From Marsupella aquatica (taxonomy: Eukaryota > Marchantiophyta), in assembly GCA_973895155.1 (NCBI GenBank), contig OZ316892.1:14198001-14262000 (forward strand): a DNA stretch of 64,000 nt, in the 5' to 3' direction. Shown here piece by piece: positions 46,559-59,196 of the stretch. The notes beneath the pieces were generated by a model that worked only from the letters and a program-made list of their open reading frames with translations, did no database searches and had not been told where the DNA came from. The stretch's first letter is position 1, and each line of letters begins with the position of its first letter. The position numbers and the translations under genes were made by a program.

Positions 46559-49500
46559 ATGCCTGCAGTAGTTTCTTCCGGTAGTATAGACAGACTTGAA
46601 GTGGAAAACTTCAAGTCGTACAAAGGTCATCAAATAATCGGACCATTTAGAAACTTCACCGCCATTATTGGACCGAATGGGGCAGGAAAGTCAAATCTCA
46701 TGGACGCCATCAGCTTCGTTTTAGGTGTGCGATCAATGCAACTGAGAGGAGCCCAGCTGAAGGATTTGATCTACGCATTCGATGATCGGGAGAGGGAACA
46801 GAAGGGCAGGAAGGCGTTTGTTAAGCTTGTCTATTTGACCGGCAGTGGTGAGGAACTCCATCTCACCAGGACAATCTCAAGCTCAGGATCAAGCGAATAC
46901 AAAATCAACAATAAATCGGTTTCCTGGGATGAGTATAATGAAAAACTGAGATCTCTGGGCATTCTCGTGAAGGCTAGAAATTTTCTAGTCTTTCAGGTGA
47001 TCTTTTTCTCTCCCCCTTTTGACTGTGGAACCTTCGCCGTTGTTTGTCACCTGTGGTCTCCTGTTCCTTTAATGTACTAGATTTATGTGAGATTGAAGCT
47101 ACTTGCTTCACTCGTTGTCAAATAATGAGTGCGTTTTAGATGACAACTGCGCATTCTTCTCTGTGATTATCAGACGGCAAAATGTGCATTTGAGCAGGAC
47201 AGACATTTAAAGATATTATTATTATTTTTGAACTGATACCTTGTGTTCGGTCAGGGTGACGTCGAATCAATTGCATCCAAAAGTCCGAAGGAGCTCACGG
47301 CCCTGTTTGAGCAAATATCTGGTTCTGAAGATTTCAAGAAATCTTATGAAGAGCTTGAAGTACGAAAAGCTCGTGCCGAGGAGAATCAAGTAGGCAAGTA
47401 TCAGAAGAAGCGGACTATGGCTGCGGAGAGGAAACAGAAGAAGGAACAAAAAGAAGAAGCCGAGAAACATTTGAGTTTACAAGGCGAATTGGTAAGCATT
47501 TTTGCTAGAGTCGCTGATTTACAGTGGTCTGTGAGAGTTACACGTTGTAGTGAAAAAGTCCGCAGCGATTTGAAGTTCTATCATCCTTATAAACCAATCT
47601 GGACCTAAGAGTTGATGCCCAATCTTTTTTCCCCACCTTTCAGAGGGCACTCAAAACCGAGTACTTTCTTTGGCAATTATTCAACATTGAGAAGTCTATA
47701 GAGAGAACAAAAGCAGAACTCCAGGTCGACGATGAGAACGTGCAAGAGCTGGCCAGAGCACAAGAGAAATTGGAAGGTGAAATAAGAGAACGAAAGAAAG
47801 AGCAAGCTGTATATAGCAAGGATGCTCTTCTCTGCGAGAAGAAGATGATCAAGAAGAAAGCCGAGCTTGATAAGAAGGTAATCAAAAACACTGTCCTAGC
47901 TTGACTGATGTCATTTCTTACAAAGTGCTCTTGGAGCTATGATTTTTGCTGAACATCGTTCCCGTTACTTCGGGAGAAGGGGTCCCTTGAAGTTATTCAG
48001 TCTGTAGACCGAGTACAATCTCGGGGAAATCTCGTTTGTCGTGCTTGTAGTTCCACTTCGAGTGCGGGTCTCAATCACTTCTTTCTGACACTAAGTATTG
48101 AAGGCAATTAGTATTGGCTCGTTTGACACCGTGCTGGGCTTCATCTGTAGCATCCCGAGCTTCTGAAGCTAAAGGAGGAGATTAAGCGAATCAAACAAAA
48201 AATCAAGAGTGGTGAAAAAGATCTCGAGAAGAAAAAGGAAGAGCAGAGCAAACAGGCAACGGAGATATCAAAACTGCTCAGAGATTTGGAAGACGTCACA
48301 GCGTCGAGAGACCAGCTCAATGAACAGCAAGATAAAGAAGGAGGTGGCAGGCTGCATCTAGCAGAAAATGAATTGGAAGAGTACAACAGAATGTATTAAT
48401 GCGATACCCTCTTAGTTCTTATGTTTCTAATACTCATGGACTACAGTACTTTCGGTCTGTCGTAAGCATGAGGTGCACGTGAGAGCACATTATAGAGCTC
48501 TTTATAAGAAGTATGGCACAGGAGTTAAGTTAAGATTGTACTTGAGGCTTGTCACTTTCAGTCTTGGAGTGTCTTCACGAGGTTCAGGGAATAACAGTTT
48601 GTATTTCGCAGAAAAGAGGAAGCAGGAGCGAAAACTGTAAAGTTGAGGCAAGATAAGGAGGTTCATGATCGGCAACAACGAGCCGATGAAGAAGCCCTAA
48701 AGAATCTTGTAGAGAATTTACAGCAACTTACGAATAGACAGCAGCAACTCATTCAAGAACAGATGGACATTCAATCTCGCATGACGAGGCTGTCAAACAC
48801 AAGCTCCAACAATAACAATGATCATGCTCGATTTGCGGCTGAACTTCGAGAGATGCAAGACAGGCATCGCCAGTCAAAGTGAGGACACATTCAATTCATT
48901 TGTTTCAAACAATTGACATGTGTCCTGTAACTTTTATTTTCTTACAAGAATTACTCCTAATCAGATTTCTGAAATGTCGAACTTATATGCTCTGAGTCTG
49001 ATGATTGCTGTTTTTGAGATGTGGACTTTTGTGATATAGTTGGCTTGTCTTGAACTAGGACTCGATATGAGAGCTTGAAGGCAAAAGTGGACCAGCTTGA
49101 AGTGCAGCTACGCGAGTTGAAGGCTGACAAACGAGAAAGTGAACGTGACGCCAAGATGTCGGAAGCTGTTGAGAGTCTGAAGCGTCTGTTTCCTGGTGTT
49201 CATGGTCGGATGACAGATCTATGTAGACCCACTCAAAAGAAGTACAATCTTGCGGTTACGGTAGCAATGGGAAAGATGATGGATGCTGTAGTCGTGGAGG
49301 ATGACAACACTGGAAAGGAATGTATCAAGGTAATGTCTGTCTCATGATATTTGTGTGAACGAATCAACTGCGAATTCCTTCTGGGTTCTCTGATGGATGT
49401 TGTCGTAAGACCTTTATTTGGCGGGTATTGAATAGCAACAAACTGTAGCAGGTTGAAGACCAAGGTGTTCTGATCCTTTCTAGCCATCCAGCATCGTAGT

Positions 49501-52500
49501 GTTTGTCCGATGCGCGTTGGGTTTGCTACCTTAACTCTAGTCTCATCTTCAAGAAACGAAAATTCATGGAACGCTCTGAGATGAAACGGCTTTCTGACTT
49601 TTGTCGTGGTTGTTATGTCTCAGTACTTAAAAGAGCAGCGGTTAGCACCTATAACTTTCATACCGCTACAATCTGTCCGTGTGAAACCGGTTCATGAGAG
49701 GTCCCGAGGAATGGGAGGAACAGCAAAATTAGTGTACGACGTTATACAATATCCTCTTATATCTCCTGTAGGGCTTGTCAGTGTCAGCCCCCGCAAGATA
49801 GGCTAATCTGTTAACAGAGGTCTGTCGGTGGAGTTTATTGATGAAATTAACATCGTAGACAACTTGCATATTTGGTTTAGTTCTTGCTGCCGATGCTCCT
49901 TCTCCTTAACCCACTTACATTTGACCCGGCTTTGGAACGGGCTCTAGTGTTTGCCGTTGGCAATACATTAGTGTGTGATCGGCTGGATGAGGCCAAAGCT
50001 CTCAGCTGGGGTGGTGAGCGACATAAAGGTATTAACACGGAAATTGACTACCATTGTGTCATGCGTCAATTGTGATCTTGCTGATGAAACTCTACCTTAG
50101 TAGGCCTTCTTATTTTGTCTCGTTATGATCACAACCACTAACGAAACGCGCAGGACCTGTTCGTGTCTCCTTCTTGTCTGGATTCGCTTTCCTGACTCGC
50201 TTGATTGAAGTTTCTGTCCGCAGTTTTCTACGTTCCCCTTTTAATGCGTCTGTTTTCCTCCAGTGGTCACTCTTGATGGTATCCTACTAGGAAAATCAGG
50301 GACAATGACCGGTGGTGTGACTGGAGGCATGGAAGCACGATCTCAAAAGTGGGATGCTCGAGCTGTGGATGGTGAGCGAGAAATTCTTTCTCTTTTGTTT
50401 TAATGTATGATGCAAGGGTGAGGTCCAAGCTACAGATTTCAGACTTCAGACAAAGTCGTGCTGTTGATGATGCGCACCCGCCTTTTGTGAACTTCTCCTT
50501 GTATCCAAGTATTGGGCTGCCTTTTCCTCTATTTGGGGCTCCTACCCAGGCTTCGTTGTTAACTTCATGGCTGTTCAGTCTACGTTAGATTGAACGAAAT
50601 TCTAGGACCACTCTATTGGGTGTATTAAGAGATATGGTGCTAACTCTAAATACACCGTACTGGCAGCGTTGAAGAAGGAAAAAGACCGCTATGAAGCGGA
50701 GATGTTGGAGCTTGGATCTATCAGAGATATGGCGAGCAAGGAAGCAGAAGTCGGCGGGCGGATTACTGGCTGTGAGAAGAAGATGCACTATAATGACATC
50801 GAGAAGGTAAGGGATTGACTGAATCGTGAAACAAATCTGGGGCCCGGTCTTGTGGAGTCTCCTATCCTGTCTTTTGTGAGAAGTAACCCTTTTATTAACT
50901 TAACGTTCCTATTGGCTTTCCAAATGTTAATATGATCTGATGGCACACAGAAAAATTTAGATCGGAAACTGGCAAAGACAGCCCAGGAGCTCGAGGCTAT
51001 TGAGAAAGAGATCACCAGGCTCAGTCCAGACATTGATCAGGTATATTTCTTCCTCTTGGGCCGGAACGGCTTTAGTACGAGCTGCAATACCTTGAGAGTG
51101 AACGATACTTTTTGAGAAGGATATTGGAATGAAATTATGAGTAGCCATTGCTTTCTGGCCAAGCTGTGTCTTGACAGTGGGTTTGGTAGGTGAGATTCGC
51201 GATACCATAGATGAGCTTCTAATTAGAATACTTTTACCTTGAGAGTTTCAGTTGCAGAAAGTGATAGCAAACAGAAGCAGGACTACTGCAGATCTGGAGA
51301 ATCGCATCAACCAGATCGTGGATCAGATCTACAAAGCTTTCAGTGAATCTGTTGGAGTGGCAAACATCCGTGAATATGAAGAGAATCAACTCCGAGCTGC
51401 CCAGGAGCTTGCAGAGCGGCGAATGGGCGTGAACAGCCACATTGCACGAATTAAAAATCAGTTACATTCTCTTCCTTATCTGCTCTTCTCAACAGTCGTC
51501 GCTCTGAGTTCCCTTTAACGTGGTAGCCTTCAGTACTCGTTTTTTAAAATGTTTTCTTGATACTTTAGTCCCAGGTTTGTCATGTGTTGTGCTGGTTACC
51601 ACGAAATCCCTTTATATTAAGAAAGTTTCCGATGCTGCAGGCTTCAATATGAGCAGAGACGTGACACCGAAGCACCAGTTATAAAACTGTCAAATTTATT
51701 GACGGCATTGCGAGATGAGCTTGTTAGGGTGGAGAATAAGGAAGTAGAGGCCAAGGCAGTAATGGATGAAATTGCTGCCCAGCTTGAAGAGATGAAGAAA
51801 GAGCAGCAGGGTTCTGTTCTGAACTCTTAAGAATTTTGACTTTTTCGTACGCACTCAAGTTGTATTGTCAGTGAAGCATATATATCATTTAAAACACCTG
51901 TTGGATTACTTATGAAAGACGTTGTCAGTTGCATGTCCGGTGTTTTACCAGTATTTTTCCAGCACGCTTACATTAAAACCTTCACACTGCCACGGTGGTA
52001 GTAGTAATATCCAGTTTAAGAAATGTTCTCTGAACATTCAGTGCAGCACACAACCGCAATTGTATTCATATTTTGATGTGCTCTGCAGAGTTCAAGGTGA
52101 AAGTCGACGACATAGAAGAGCAAATTGAGGAGCTGAAGAAGCAAGGCAGCAACGATACAACGAATTTGGGGAAATGGAAACGTCAGATGACTGCAAAAGT
52201 CAGTAAGATTTCCTTTTTATCAATAAAGCGTTGCGGACATCGGTCGAGAGATAGGCATAACTCTGTAAAAGATGACTCCCTTGGAACGCAATGAAAGTCA
52301 GGAATGTCCAAAATTGATTATTTCGCTGATTTCTGCCGACAATGAGAGCGTCATATCTGAAGCCTTACAGTGTCGATGCTTGGAGAGTATATGGACGCAT
52401 TCTTTAGATTGGCAGTCCGAAGTGAAGAAAATCTGTTGTAGACTTTCTCCTTTCAGTCGTCAAAGTTGCAGTAAATCATATTGAAAGTAGCATGACACAG

Positions 52501-54695
52501 AATCTAGAGACGAACTGTTTTTACAGAGATACCTTCATCTGACTCGCTAGTTTATGTGATTAGAGATTTAATATGTGATGCTTACAACTTGCAATAACTT
52601 TTTATGATCAGTATTCTTTCTAACCTTATTGTGGTTCACGTTAGGACCTGTATCGTACACTACTCTTATCAAAATTCGATTTGACTTGCAGGAAACTCAA
52701 ATAGAACAACTGAACTCAAGGAGGCAGGAAATACTTGAAACCTGTGAACTGGAACAAATTAAGCTCCCAATTGCACATGATCCAGATTCAATGGATATTG
52801 ACTCTGCTCATCCTATCATAAGTTTTAATTACGCCCAGCTGAGTCAATCACATCAACAGGTTCTAATTTACCTTCTGAGCTCTTCAATCCTCTTTGCATC
52901 TCCTGTTCCTCTTATTCCTGCGTTCCAGGTGTGCCAAGTTGGCAGTTATTTGTCGTATTTGCACTTTTATCTTTCTGTAGTCATTTGTGATGTTCAGGTT
53001 GTTTGTGTGCTTTGCGATGTCACACTGTAAAAAGGCAGTGTTTTTCAGACCGTCTCATAAATTTCGAATCACTATCCACAGCTACTGGTTCCGACTCTTG
53101 TGACCAGCTTTTCGGTTCTAAACAGGCATTAATTCAGCAAGGTTCTTCATAAATTTTGAAATTGTATGTGCTCCAGGATCTCAGACCAGCTGAGAAAGAA
53201 AAGCTAGAGATGGAGTTCAAGAGCAAACTGGACTCGATTACTTCGGAAATTGAAAGGACAGCTCCGAATCTGAAGGCCTTGGATCAATATGAAAGTTTGA
53301 GAGAAAAGGAGAGAGAGTCTATAGAAGAGTTCGATGCAGCAAGGCGTGAAGCCAAAGATATCACTGACCGATATAACTCAGTCAAGGTTAAAAGGTAAGG
53401 CCGTGTTTATTTGTCTTGGCACAACTCCTGATAGAAAATCAGAAGCATTTTCTGGCAAGTCACTTAACGCTGATGTTATCATGCAGACATGACAGGTTCT
53501 TAGATGCATTCAACTACATATCAACAAACATCAACAAGATCTACAAACAATTGACTCAAAGTAGTACGCACCCACTTGGCGGAACTGCATATCTTAGCCT
53601 AGAAAATGAAGATGAACCCTTTTTGCATGGTATAAAGTATACCGCCATGCCGCCCACAAAAAGATTTCGAGATATGGAGCAACTTTCAGGAGGAGAAAAG
53701 ACTGTTGCCGCCCTAGCACTTCTATTTGCAATTCACAGGTATGACAATAGCTAATTGTTTCATCAGAGTTTAGCAACATGTACATTTCAACACAAGCATT
53801 CAGATAATATTGTCTCTGAATGCATTCTCTCACAGTTCCATCATTTCTCAGAATCGCTGGGAAAGAAAGTTTTGGGCTTTACTTTGACACGACTAATAGG
53901 AGCCAGCCTTATTCACGTTGGGCAGAATGGCTAATTTGGCAGGAAACCAAGTCTATTCATTCTGTGAAAATATGGCACTATCCCCTTTCTGCAAGAATGC
54001 AAGACGAACGTTGTTTCTAAACGCATATGAACAATTATCAAAAAGTGCTGAAAGCACATTAGTTCTGTCTACCAAATTGCTTGGAATCTGAAATTTTTAC
54101 TTCAGCATGTTCGAAGTCTATTTCAGTACTAATGTGAGGGACAAGGGCGATTTATTAACAATTCTCTTTTGTGGTTTGCCATTTTCCCTCTCATTTTGCA
54201 GCTATCGGCCATCTCCTTTCTTTGTCCTGGATGAGGTTGATGCAGCATTAGACAATCTTAATGTTGCAAAAGTGGCAGCTTACATTAGGTCAAAATCTAG
54301 AGATGAGGTCAAAGGTTCTGACAGGTCGGGGAAGGGAACCGGGTTTCAAAGTGTCGTAATCTCTCTCAAAGACACCTTTTATGATAAAGCTGATGCCTTG
54401 GTCGGAGTGTATCGGGACTCAGATCGAAGGTATGTTAGTTCCTGCCTGCCCCTCTCTTGATTGCGGATTTTGAATATTCTCACTCCAAACTATGTCTCGA
54501 AAGCTACAAATTAAGGTCATTTGCGAAGTAATAATGTATTTGCATTGTTACAAGCCTTTTCAGAATCAAGCACCCAGGGATATGGGACACATTGTACGCC
54601 TTGGAATTAAACACTTGCCTTTTACTTGCAGTTGTTCAAGCACTCTCACGTGGGACCTGGAGAAGTTTAACGATCCACTGTTGCCGCACAGTTGA
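46559..54695 (+). CDS. SMC1: Cohesin subunit SMC1 (19 exons, 1,226 aa)
   Basis: SMC1 pairs with SMC3 to form the cohesin ring that holds sister chromatids together. Exons: 46559-46996, 47255-47491, 47644-47877, 48151-48392, 48612-48878, 49059-49329, 49624-49748, 49919-50028, 50264-50371, 50667-50806, 50951-51040, 51252-51460, 51641-51810, 52089-52198, 52692-52859, 53177-53394, 53487-53738, 54202-54429, 54632-54695; all phases agree (3,681 nt). Landmarks: Walker A GPNGAGKS at residues 38-45, the first coiled coil, a hinge around [20 protein letters not shown] and [13 protein letters not shown], the second coiled coil, ABC signature LSGGEKT from residue 1112, and Walker [14 protein letters not shown] around 1136-1148. 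The length matches Arabidopsis SMC1 (1,218 aa). The start was chosen because MPAVV...[13 protein letters not shown] aligns with the usual N-terminus. Intron 7 is of the AT-AC type. Confidence 0.96.
49749..49918 (+). other. U12-type AT-AC intron of SMC1 (170 nt)
   Basis: The donor reads ATATCCTC right after ...YDVI-CA. A branch site TCCTTAAC ends at 49910, and the intron ends in CTTAC eight bases later. Splicing there restores CA+A (Gln) and the conserved ...DVIQ/FDPALE junction. No GT-AG pair that preserves this junction exists: there is no AG just before TTTGACCC. These three elements are the classic minor-spliceosome signature. Confidence 0.9.
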
Positions 54696-55140
54696 TGTCT
54701 TCTTATCACTTGGGTGTGGAGACTGTAGTAGGTGTTAGGCCCAACTGTCTAGCAGCATTCGGCTTGACAGTTATGAGTTGCAGCAGTTCATGTAGTAGCT
54801 CCCGCGAGAAGACAACAAAAATTTCTCAGGGCCATATTTCTTTACGTCTTGTAGTCAAGTAGACGTATCCTCCAAGCACCACTACATCGGACTTCACGGT
54901 TGTTTACAATAGATAGCGTTTCTATGTAGTATGTGGATCTATGTATCCATTTTTCAAGTGACGCCTGTAAATTTTCTTTTGTATAGAGTAACAGAAACCT
55001 TCAGTCGTTTTTACCGACCTTTTCGGACTGTCACATTTGTAATGTAGTTTATTATATACGGGCACAAATTAAGTAATCTGGAAGCTCACGCATTACAACA
55101 GGCAAAGTTCTAGATATTGAATGAATAAACAATCATCATC
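54696..55140. other. SMC1 3' UTR region
   Basis: Non-coding sequence follows the SMC1 stop at 54693-54695. AATAAA-like text (TGAATAAACAATC) near 55121 is a possible polyadenylation signal. Confidence 0.45.
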
Positions 55141-55149
55141 TCAAGGATG

Positions 55150-56640
55150 AGGTTCTAAGACAGAAGACGCTAGTGCTTCTCAGGGAAGAGATCAGTGAAC
55201 TTGAGGAGAAAAAGCTGGAGTTGGAAACATTGATAAAAATGTGCTTGAAGAAAGCAACAAATCTAATAGGCAGATGGGGGAAGAAAGAAGCAATGCGGAG
55301 AACAGAAAAAGACAATAGGCTGAGAGAAGAGTACGAGCTGGCACAACTAGAATTGGAGAGTATCCACAGTGCGAGTATAAAGAGGAAGCTTGCAGAGGAG
55401 AAACTAATTTACATGAATTTGAAGATTTGAAAGCAAGGTGGATGAGCGCAAAGCACTGAAGTAACATGGGTTGGACAGGGAGAAAGAGTATGACCTCGGC
55501 GTTTCGAAAGCAGTCAAACGAGTCGGCGATAGTGAGGCTAAGTATATGCAAGGGAACGTAACAGATAAGTATGACGAAATGTCAGCGATTGCAACAATTT
55601 CTTTGAGGACCTATTTCATATTTGGAATTAATCCCATTTATCTTGGCTCTCCGACGATGATCTTGATGCGGTCTGTTACCGGATATCTACCCGATCCACC
55701 AGGAGGAAAGAGAGATGGGCGGATCTGGCGAAGAACAAGAAACCAAAGGATTGACAGCTAGGAGGAAGTGACAGTACTACTATAGCAGTTTCCAGTGAAA
55801 GCTGCTCAAGCGCTGCACCTAATCTTTTTGCAGGAACAGAGGTGGGAGAGTCTCGGGTGGAACAACCCCGCACACTCAAGCAACTCCTCCTGGACAAAGA
55901 ATGGGCGATCCAGAAGGGCATCTCGTTGGTCGGCAAGCAGCCAGACTGACTCAGGGGTTGCAATCCACTATAAAGCATTCCATGGAAGAAGTGAGGAAGA
56001 TCTTGACAAGTAGTTGGGCGCCTTTGAGAACAGAGCCTCGGCCAACGGAGAATTGGACTTTAACATGCAGATTCTGCCGGGCATGTTCAAAGGTGAAGCA
56101 AGACCATGGTTTAAGACTCCAGCACAACAGTTGGACTTGAATATTTTCAAACTAAGGTTTGTAAAGGAGTTCTTACAGAGATTCAATAAGTTGGTGCGGC
56201 GTACCAAGACCAATGGTTTTGAGTTAATGCAGTTGCAATGGTTGGTAAACGCGCTACCCTAGAAGATGAGTTTTGCGATACAAAAGGCAAGATCGCTAGC
56301 AGAAGCAATGCATGATATTCTGATTTATATCGATGCTAATATCACTAGCCAAAAGAAGCATTCTAAATTGGAGTATTCCTCCTCTGAGGATGAATAAAAA
56401 AGCTATTGAGAAAAATATGCCTAGAGCTACTGCTATGTTGGTACATGAGGCTTTGGAGTCAAAGGACACCAAAGTGGCTGCAAGCACTGCAGTAGTCTCG
56501 GAACTAGCTGTGGAGGCAACTCAGATCAAACTTGCTGTTGCAATCAAAGTAAAGCCAAATCAAGATCACGAGTTATGGGCAGCCAAGTTACCACCACCAG
56601 ATGATACTTTGAAGCGCTGGTACCCTACGACTTAGCCAAG
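55150..56640 (+). pseudogene. Decayed retrotransposon gag
   Basis: Several same-strand frames broken by stops and shifts look like one former protein. First comes a coiled-coil-rich part (LREEISELEEKKLELETLIK, about 55175-55430), then Arg/Gln-rich pieces. At 56030-56262 follows a retrotransposon-gag-like domain, FNMQILPGMFKGEARPWF followed by LRFVKEFLQRFNKL. Further frames follow to about 56635. No protease, reverse transcriptase or LTR was found. The resemblance is to the gag helical domain of Ty3/gypsy-type plant elements. Confidence 0.5.
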
Positions 56641-57780
56641 GATGTATTGGAATCCAGGGTACAGCCACAGTTGGCTAACCTTTGAAAAACAGTCTACTTC
56701 ATAAAGCAATTGAGCAAGCAATTTTGGCTAAACCCAGGCTGCCAAGAATAGCAGCACTCGCTTACTGATTGATGAAGGACCGGGGTGTGCATCACGATTG
56801 ACTCTGCAAGTGGTGGACTTTGTCACCCAGTGCACTCACCAATTTCAATATTCTTGCCTAAGTACCCTTGGTGCCCGAATGTCTACACGAAACTCCTTGA
56901 GTAAACAACTCGGTGCCTCTATCACAACCAGCGGCACTCCCATTCAAAGTTACACTTGCTCCCTACCACGATGGTAGTTCAACAATCCACATAGTCTGCA
57001 CAGGCAACCAAACACATCGATAAATAATTCCTCAAGGTCTAGGTTCCCCAAGATCATTGTCTTGTCTTAGTTCAACTGTAGTTATTAAGTAGGTCAGCAA
57101 ATTACTCTTGTGATCCTTAATAGAATTGGAAGATATCAGGGTGGCCTCACACTACATTGGGGGTAATTGACTTCTGCTTGTTCCCTCTAAGAGTAAATTG
57201 GGACTCTATGATGAGTGAAAACAACTTCAGTTGGCTTTAGAAGAACTCTCCGGCCCATTCAAATATGATGTCTACTGATTTTATGTGGCAAGCAATGGAC
57301 CCAAGTGAATTCTGATTTTTCCTTAGAATTTACCACCTTGGTGGTGCAAACATTTCCAAACTGTGATAGCTTGATTGAAAAAAATGTATATTAATTGAAG
57401 TCCAATTCTCAAGGTTTTTGGTGCAGAGTCAATATTCAGGACAAGATGTGGCCCACCAATTTTCTCCGGGGAAAGAAGACACAAGTGCCAGCATTTTAGT
57501 GGCAAAAATTTGTAAGATTCCATCTCTTTAAGAAGTCTAGTGGCAAACATTTTGTTAGATTCTATCTCTGTGAAACCTGTTCGACACTTTGGCAAAGATT
57601 CATTTGGTCTTTTGCCTTCCAGTACCCTTCCGACCTAGCCGCAGACCCCATTTGCTAGAATCTGATGGTCAGATATTAACCTAGGAATGTTAGATAAGGA
57701 ATATTCTTAGCATCTTCCATTTCATAGAAGATGGCATTGGCCACCCTAGCAAAATTAACCTGACAAGTGCCCTATGCTTT
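56641..57780. other. Intergenic, no gene seen
   Basis: Probably a continuation of decayed retroelement sequence. The minus-strand frame 57323-57595 has no recognisable product. A short phrase (AGTGGCAAAAATTTG and AGTGGCAAACATTTTG) recurs near 57500-57555. Confidence 0.45.
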
Positions 57781-58820
57781 GAAGTCCTTGTGAGTGCATG
57801 GTTTATGAGGGTCGCCCCCTCCTCAATTAATTAATCAAAGGGCTTCTATGTTAGCTTGTGCTTCAATATTATTTTTTGCCTTCCAGACACAAATGCCCCC
57901 CATATCTTGTGAAGTCCTTGTGAGTACATGGGCCATGAGGGCTTCTCCTCCTCCTCAATTAATTAGTTCATGGACCCAGTGGTGACCACTAGTTTGGAAT
58001 AATGAACACTGCATACAGAAAGTACTCAACCACTATTACTAATTGAACTGAACAGGGTAGTTCCTTCTCATTGTCCTGTAAGAGGAATGAAATTAATGTG
58101 AACGCCCCACCAAAGTTGGGACTTACTATGAACTTTTATCTCTTTATATGTTTCTTTCTGGTTCTGCAAATTTTGTTGTTTGATGTTTTTACATGTTTTA
58201 TTTGGTTCATCAAGTGTCTATATAATGGTAATGGTAATCACATACACATTTGAGAAAACCAAATTTTGTACTCAATCTGATTCGTCCTATTTTTTTGAAT
58301 CAGTTCCAATTATGTTTCATTTAGGCCAAGTTTGGCTTGAATGTACTCATCCCGATTTACTAATCTTGCTAATTAAACGCGATGAGAAGCTAGAGTTGGG
58401 ATCTAGGCTTCTAGAGTGAAAGCCTCTAAGTAGACCCTGACCCTAGGGCCCCACCGACATTTATGTGGATTGGAAAAACCATGGGATGTTATCTATATCT
58501 CAAAATGAGTTTGTCGTCATCTTACTAATAAGTCGCCATGACAAGCTAGAGTTGGGGTCTAAGCTTCTAGAGTGAAGCCTCTAGACTGTGACTCTAGGGC
58601 CCCACCAAAATTTGTATGTTTGAAAAAAACCATGGGATGCTATGAATGTCAAAATGAAGATCATACGTGATAATTTTTGTCACAATTTCTATTAACATTT
58701 AAAGAATGGGCATTGTGGTTGGTTCAAAGAAGAAAAGCTACAAAGATCCTAGTCTTGTGAAGTACTAGTGAGTGCATGGTCCAGGAGTGCTTCTCCTCAT
58801 CAATTAATCAATGAAAATCT
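57781..58820 (+). repeat. Dispersed and tandem repeat cluster
   Basis: A block beginning GAAGTCCTTGTGAGTGCATG at 57781 recurs at 57911 and, more diverged, at about 58758; all three run into TTCTCCTCMTCAATTAATTA-like sequence. Between them a ~153-bp repeat (58381-58490 and 58536-58640) shares AAGCTAGAGTTGGGRTCTA, GGCTTCTAGAGTGAA, TAGGGCCCCACC and ACCATGGGATG. No gene was seen here. Confidence 0.7.
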
Positions 58821-58868
58821 TGTTATCTTGTCCTTGAAAATTGGTATGCTTTCCAGTTCCCCCTTTCC

Positions 58869-59196
58869 AATGCTGGACATTTTTAATTAATTTTTTCTTT
58901 GAAACCAAAAACCTACCCATCCAACAGAGGATAGACTATCAACTCTGGAGCATACGCCTTTGTAAGGTAGCCACAAGGGGGTCATAACCAGGGGTCTGAC
59001 AAAGACCCAGACGAGGAGGAGAGAGGGTTGAACCAAGCCCCAAAGTGGGCTAGCGAGGCTGAGGAAACCAGGACTCACACCATTATACCTCACACACACA
59101 CCTTCCACAACTCTTGCATGTGGAGGGGGGATTGAACCTCGGATCATCCCTAGCCACCAGGCCAAAAGCCAGTCGGTAAATGCTCGACATTTTTAA
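58869..59196 (-). mobile_element. tRNA-derived SINE with 18-bp target-site duplication
   Basis: The flanks AATGCTGGACATTTTTAA (58869-58886) and AATGCTCGACATTTTTAA (59179-59196) match at 17 of 18 positions and enclose about 292 bp. Read on the minus strand, the insert starts at about 59178 with GGCCTGGTGGCTAGGGATGA, an A-box-like element. About 15 bp further comes the B-box-like GAGGTTCAATCCCCC. It ends in an A-rich tail (TTTCAAAGAAAAAATT). A Pol III promoter at the head, short length, A-rich end and target duplication together define a SINE retroposon. The 92-codon minus-strand frame inside it is not a gene. Confidence 0.8.

Noticed and set aside
58887-59165. 92-codon minus-strand ORF (MAWWLGMIRG...)
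   Set aside because: It lies within the SINE between its target-site duplications, so it is a chance frame.
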